Assembly: GCA_041608535.1 (NCBI GenBank)
Contig: JBFISM010000014.1
Location: 1 to 42,990 of the forward strand
Source: JBFISM01 sp041608535
GTDB lineage: Bacteria; Actinomycetota; Acidimicrobiia; Spongiisociales; UBA5794
Length of the DNA stretch: 42,990 nt
Direction of reading: 5' to 3'
Below the pieces are notes generated by a model. The model made no database searches. It was not told the origin of the DNA and was given only the letters and a program-made list of their open reading frames with translations. Below are positions 41,569 to 42,990 of this stretch, one piece after another. A program made the position numbers and the translations under genes. The first letter of the stretch is position 1. Every line of letters begins with the position of its first letter.

Positions 41569-42990
41569 ATGGTCACAACGCTTCAGATCTTCATCGCAGG
41601 CGAATTCACCGAGGGGACAGGATCGGACCATCACCGGCTGATCTCCCCGGTCACGGGGAAGCACATCGCCGACGTGCCCCTGGCCTCGCCCGCCGACATC
41701 GACCGAGCGGTGACCGCAGCGCGTGAAGCGGCCGCGGAGATGCGCCACTGGTCGGCGTTCGAGCGGGCCGAGCTGTGTCTCCGCATCGCCGGGGCCATCG
41801 AACCCATGGTCGAAGAGATCGCCCGCATCCAGACGCTGGAGCAGGGAAAGCCGTATCACGCCGAGTCTCTCGACGACATCGCCGAAGCCAACCAATACTT
41901 CTACAACGCCGCCGAGGACGTGAAACGACTCGGTGGCGACGTGATCCCGACGTCCGATCGCACGAAGCGCATGTTCACGTTCCATCGCCCAGTCGGGGTC
42001 TGGGCAGCGATCACTCCGTGGAACTTTCCCGTGACCATTCCTCTCGAGTATGTCGGGCCGGGGCTGGCCACGGGCAACTCGGTGATCGTCAAACCACCGG
42101 TGCACACGTCGTGGGCCTTGCTCGAGCTGGCCAAGGCGGTGGTCGATGCGGGCGCACCACCGGGCGCGGTATCGGTCATCCCCGGAGGACGGGACATCGG
42201 CGAGACGCTTGTCACCCATCCGGGAATCGATGCCATCGGGTTCACTGGGTCGTCCGCGACGGGGCGGAAGATCATCTCGAAGATGGGGATCAAGCGTTCG
42301 ATCATGGAGATGTCGGGGAACGGCCCGACCATCGTCACCGCCGACGCCGACGTGGCGGCTGCGGCGGCCGCAGCCGTCTACGGGACCTACTACAACGCCG
42401 GCCAGGTGTGTTGCGCCACCGAGAGGGTGATCGTGCTCGACCAGGTGCACGACGAGTTCGTCGCCGAGAGCCTGAAGGCGGCTGTGGAGGTTCGGCTGGG
42501 CGATCCTTTCGACCCCGAGACCACCATGGGACCACTCAACAACGAGGCGACGGCGGCGAAGATGGACCGCCACGTAGCCGATGCAGTCGAGCATGGCGCC
42601 GAGGTGCTGGTCGGTGGAGGGCGTGCCGCCGGATTTCCGACCGAGCTCTACTACGACTTCACCCTCCTCGATGCGGTGCGCGAGGAAACCGCCGTGAGTC
42701 GGGAAGAGTCGTTTGGCCCGGTGTTGCCGGTGTTGTCGGTGGCGAACGACGACGAAGCGGTGGCGGTGGCCAACCGCAGCCATCTGGGGCTGCAGGCCGC
42801 GGTGTTCACCCAGAGCCTGTCACAGGCCTTCTGGTACACGGACCGGATCCGCAGCGGCACCGTCGTCATCAACGACTCCACCGACTTCTGGGAGACGTTC
42901 CAACCGTTCGGTGGCGCCGCCGGTACCGACACCGGTTGGGGCCGCGGCAAGATCGAGGAGTTCACGGACCTGCAAACGATGGTCGTCGAC
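41569..42990 (+). CDS. NAD(P)-dependent aldehyde dehydrogenase (3' end beyond window)
   Basis: 474 codons are open to the last base, so the stop is outside the window. The protein is an aldehyde dehydrogenase: TPWNFP (Asn152), GFTGSS (225 region), GQVCC (Cys281 nucleophile) and Glu247 in MEMSGNGP, where most relatives have ELGG. A succinate-semialdehyde/aminobutyraldehyde-type enzyme is likely. ATG 41569 starts the family N-terminus (LQIFIAGEF). It is divergent from the GNAT/amidohydrolase/Pot operon. With them it could form a polyamine uptake and oxidation locus, the enzyme handling the aldehyde. No amine oxidase or transaminase is visible in the window. Confidence 0.92.
   Translation, partial: MVTTLQIFIAGEFTEGTGSDHHRLISPVTGKHIADVPLASPADIDRAVTAAREAAAEMRHWSAFERAELCLRIAGAIEPMVEEIARIQTLEQGKPYHAESLDDIAEANQYFYNAAEDVKRLGGDVIPTSDRTKRMFTFHRPVGVWAAITPWNFPVTIPLEYVGPGLATGNSVIVKPPVHTSWALLELAKAVVDAGAPPGAVSVIPGGRDIGETLVTHPGIDAIGFTGSSATGRKIISKMGIKRSIMEMSGNGPTIVTADADVAAAAAAAVYGTYYNAGQVCCATERVIVLDQVHDEFVAESLKAAVEVRLGDPFDPETTMGPLNNEATAAKMDRHVADAVEHGAEVLVGGGRAAGFPTELYYDFTLLDAVREETAVSREESFGPVLPVLSVANDDEAVAVANRSHLGLQAAVFTQSLSQAFWYTDRIRSGTVVINDSTDFWETFQPFGGAAGTDTGWGRGKIEEFTDLQTMVVD

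Noticed and set aside
41563..41575. Near-palindrome around the aldehyde dehydrogenase start codon
   Set aside because: Imperfect (TTGACACCATGGTCACAA) and largely a consequence of the CCATGG context; not convincing as an operator.

Overview
This is a high-GC, densely packed stretch of a bacterial chromosome, probably from an actinobacterium and possibly of the Acidimicrobiia. That is an inference from GC content, GTG starts, 4-nt gene overlaps, leaderless promoters, lipoprotein style and gene content; no rRNA or marker gene is present. I see no tRNA, rRNA, CRISPR array or insertion sequence.

Layout. 1-1.1 kb: the 3' end of an LVIVD/PA-domain surface protein and a strong terminator. 1.1-7.1 kb: housekeeping-like genes (solo B3/B4 protein, DUF2254 membrane protein, an unrecognised protein, an amidohydrolase, a helix-turn-helix/nucleotidyltransferase pair, a BNR-type propeller). 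7.2-9.8 kb: an ECF sigma factor, a membrane protein that may be its anti-sigma factor, and a lipoprotein, with overlapping ends. 9.8-11.8 kb: a DoxX-like membrane protein and a Tat-exported metallo-beta-lactamase-fold enzyme.

11.87-30.06 kb (minus strand) is the centrepiece: a seven-gene, 18-kb operon in which every gene overlaps the next by 4 or 8 nt. It encodes a two-protein iterative lipid/polyketide synthase related to PUFA and enediyne synthases (protein 1: NPD-NPD-KS-AT-ACP-KR; protein 2: KS-AT-like-DH-phosphopantetheinyl transferase), a PAPS-type sulfotransferase, a lipoprotein with a duplicated two-cysteine repeat, and a MacAB-like exporter (adaptor with a very long Ala-rich coiled coil, ATPase, permease). 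The coherent reading is synthesis, sulfation and export of an unknown lipid. The product is not deducible from sequence alone.

30.4-35.2 kb: a PEP mutase/isocitrate lyase-family enzyme, an FG-GAP-type lipoprotein, a 627-aa protein with a nuclease-like motif, and a 58-aa small protein. 35.2-41.4 kb (minus): a PotABCD-type polyamine/cation ABC importer in one operon with a YtcJ-like amidohydrolase and a GNAT acetyltransferase. 41.57 kb to the end: a divergent aldehyde dehydrogenase running off the window.

A regulatory theme recurs. Five transcription-starting genes carry a TANNNT hexamer exactly six bases before the ATG, and in three it is the same CGTACGCT, which suggests leaderless mRNAs sharing one promoter type.
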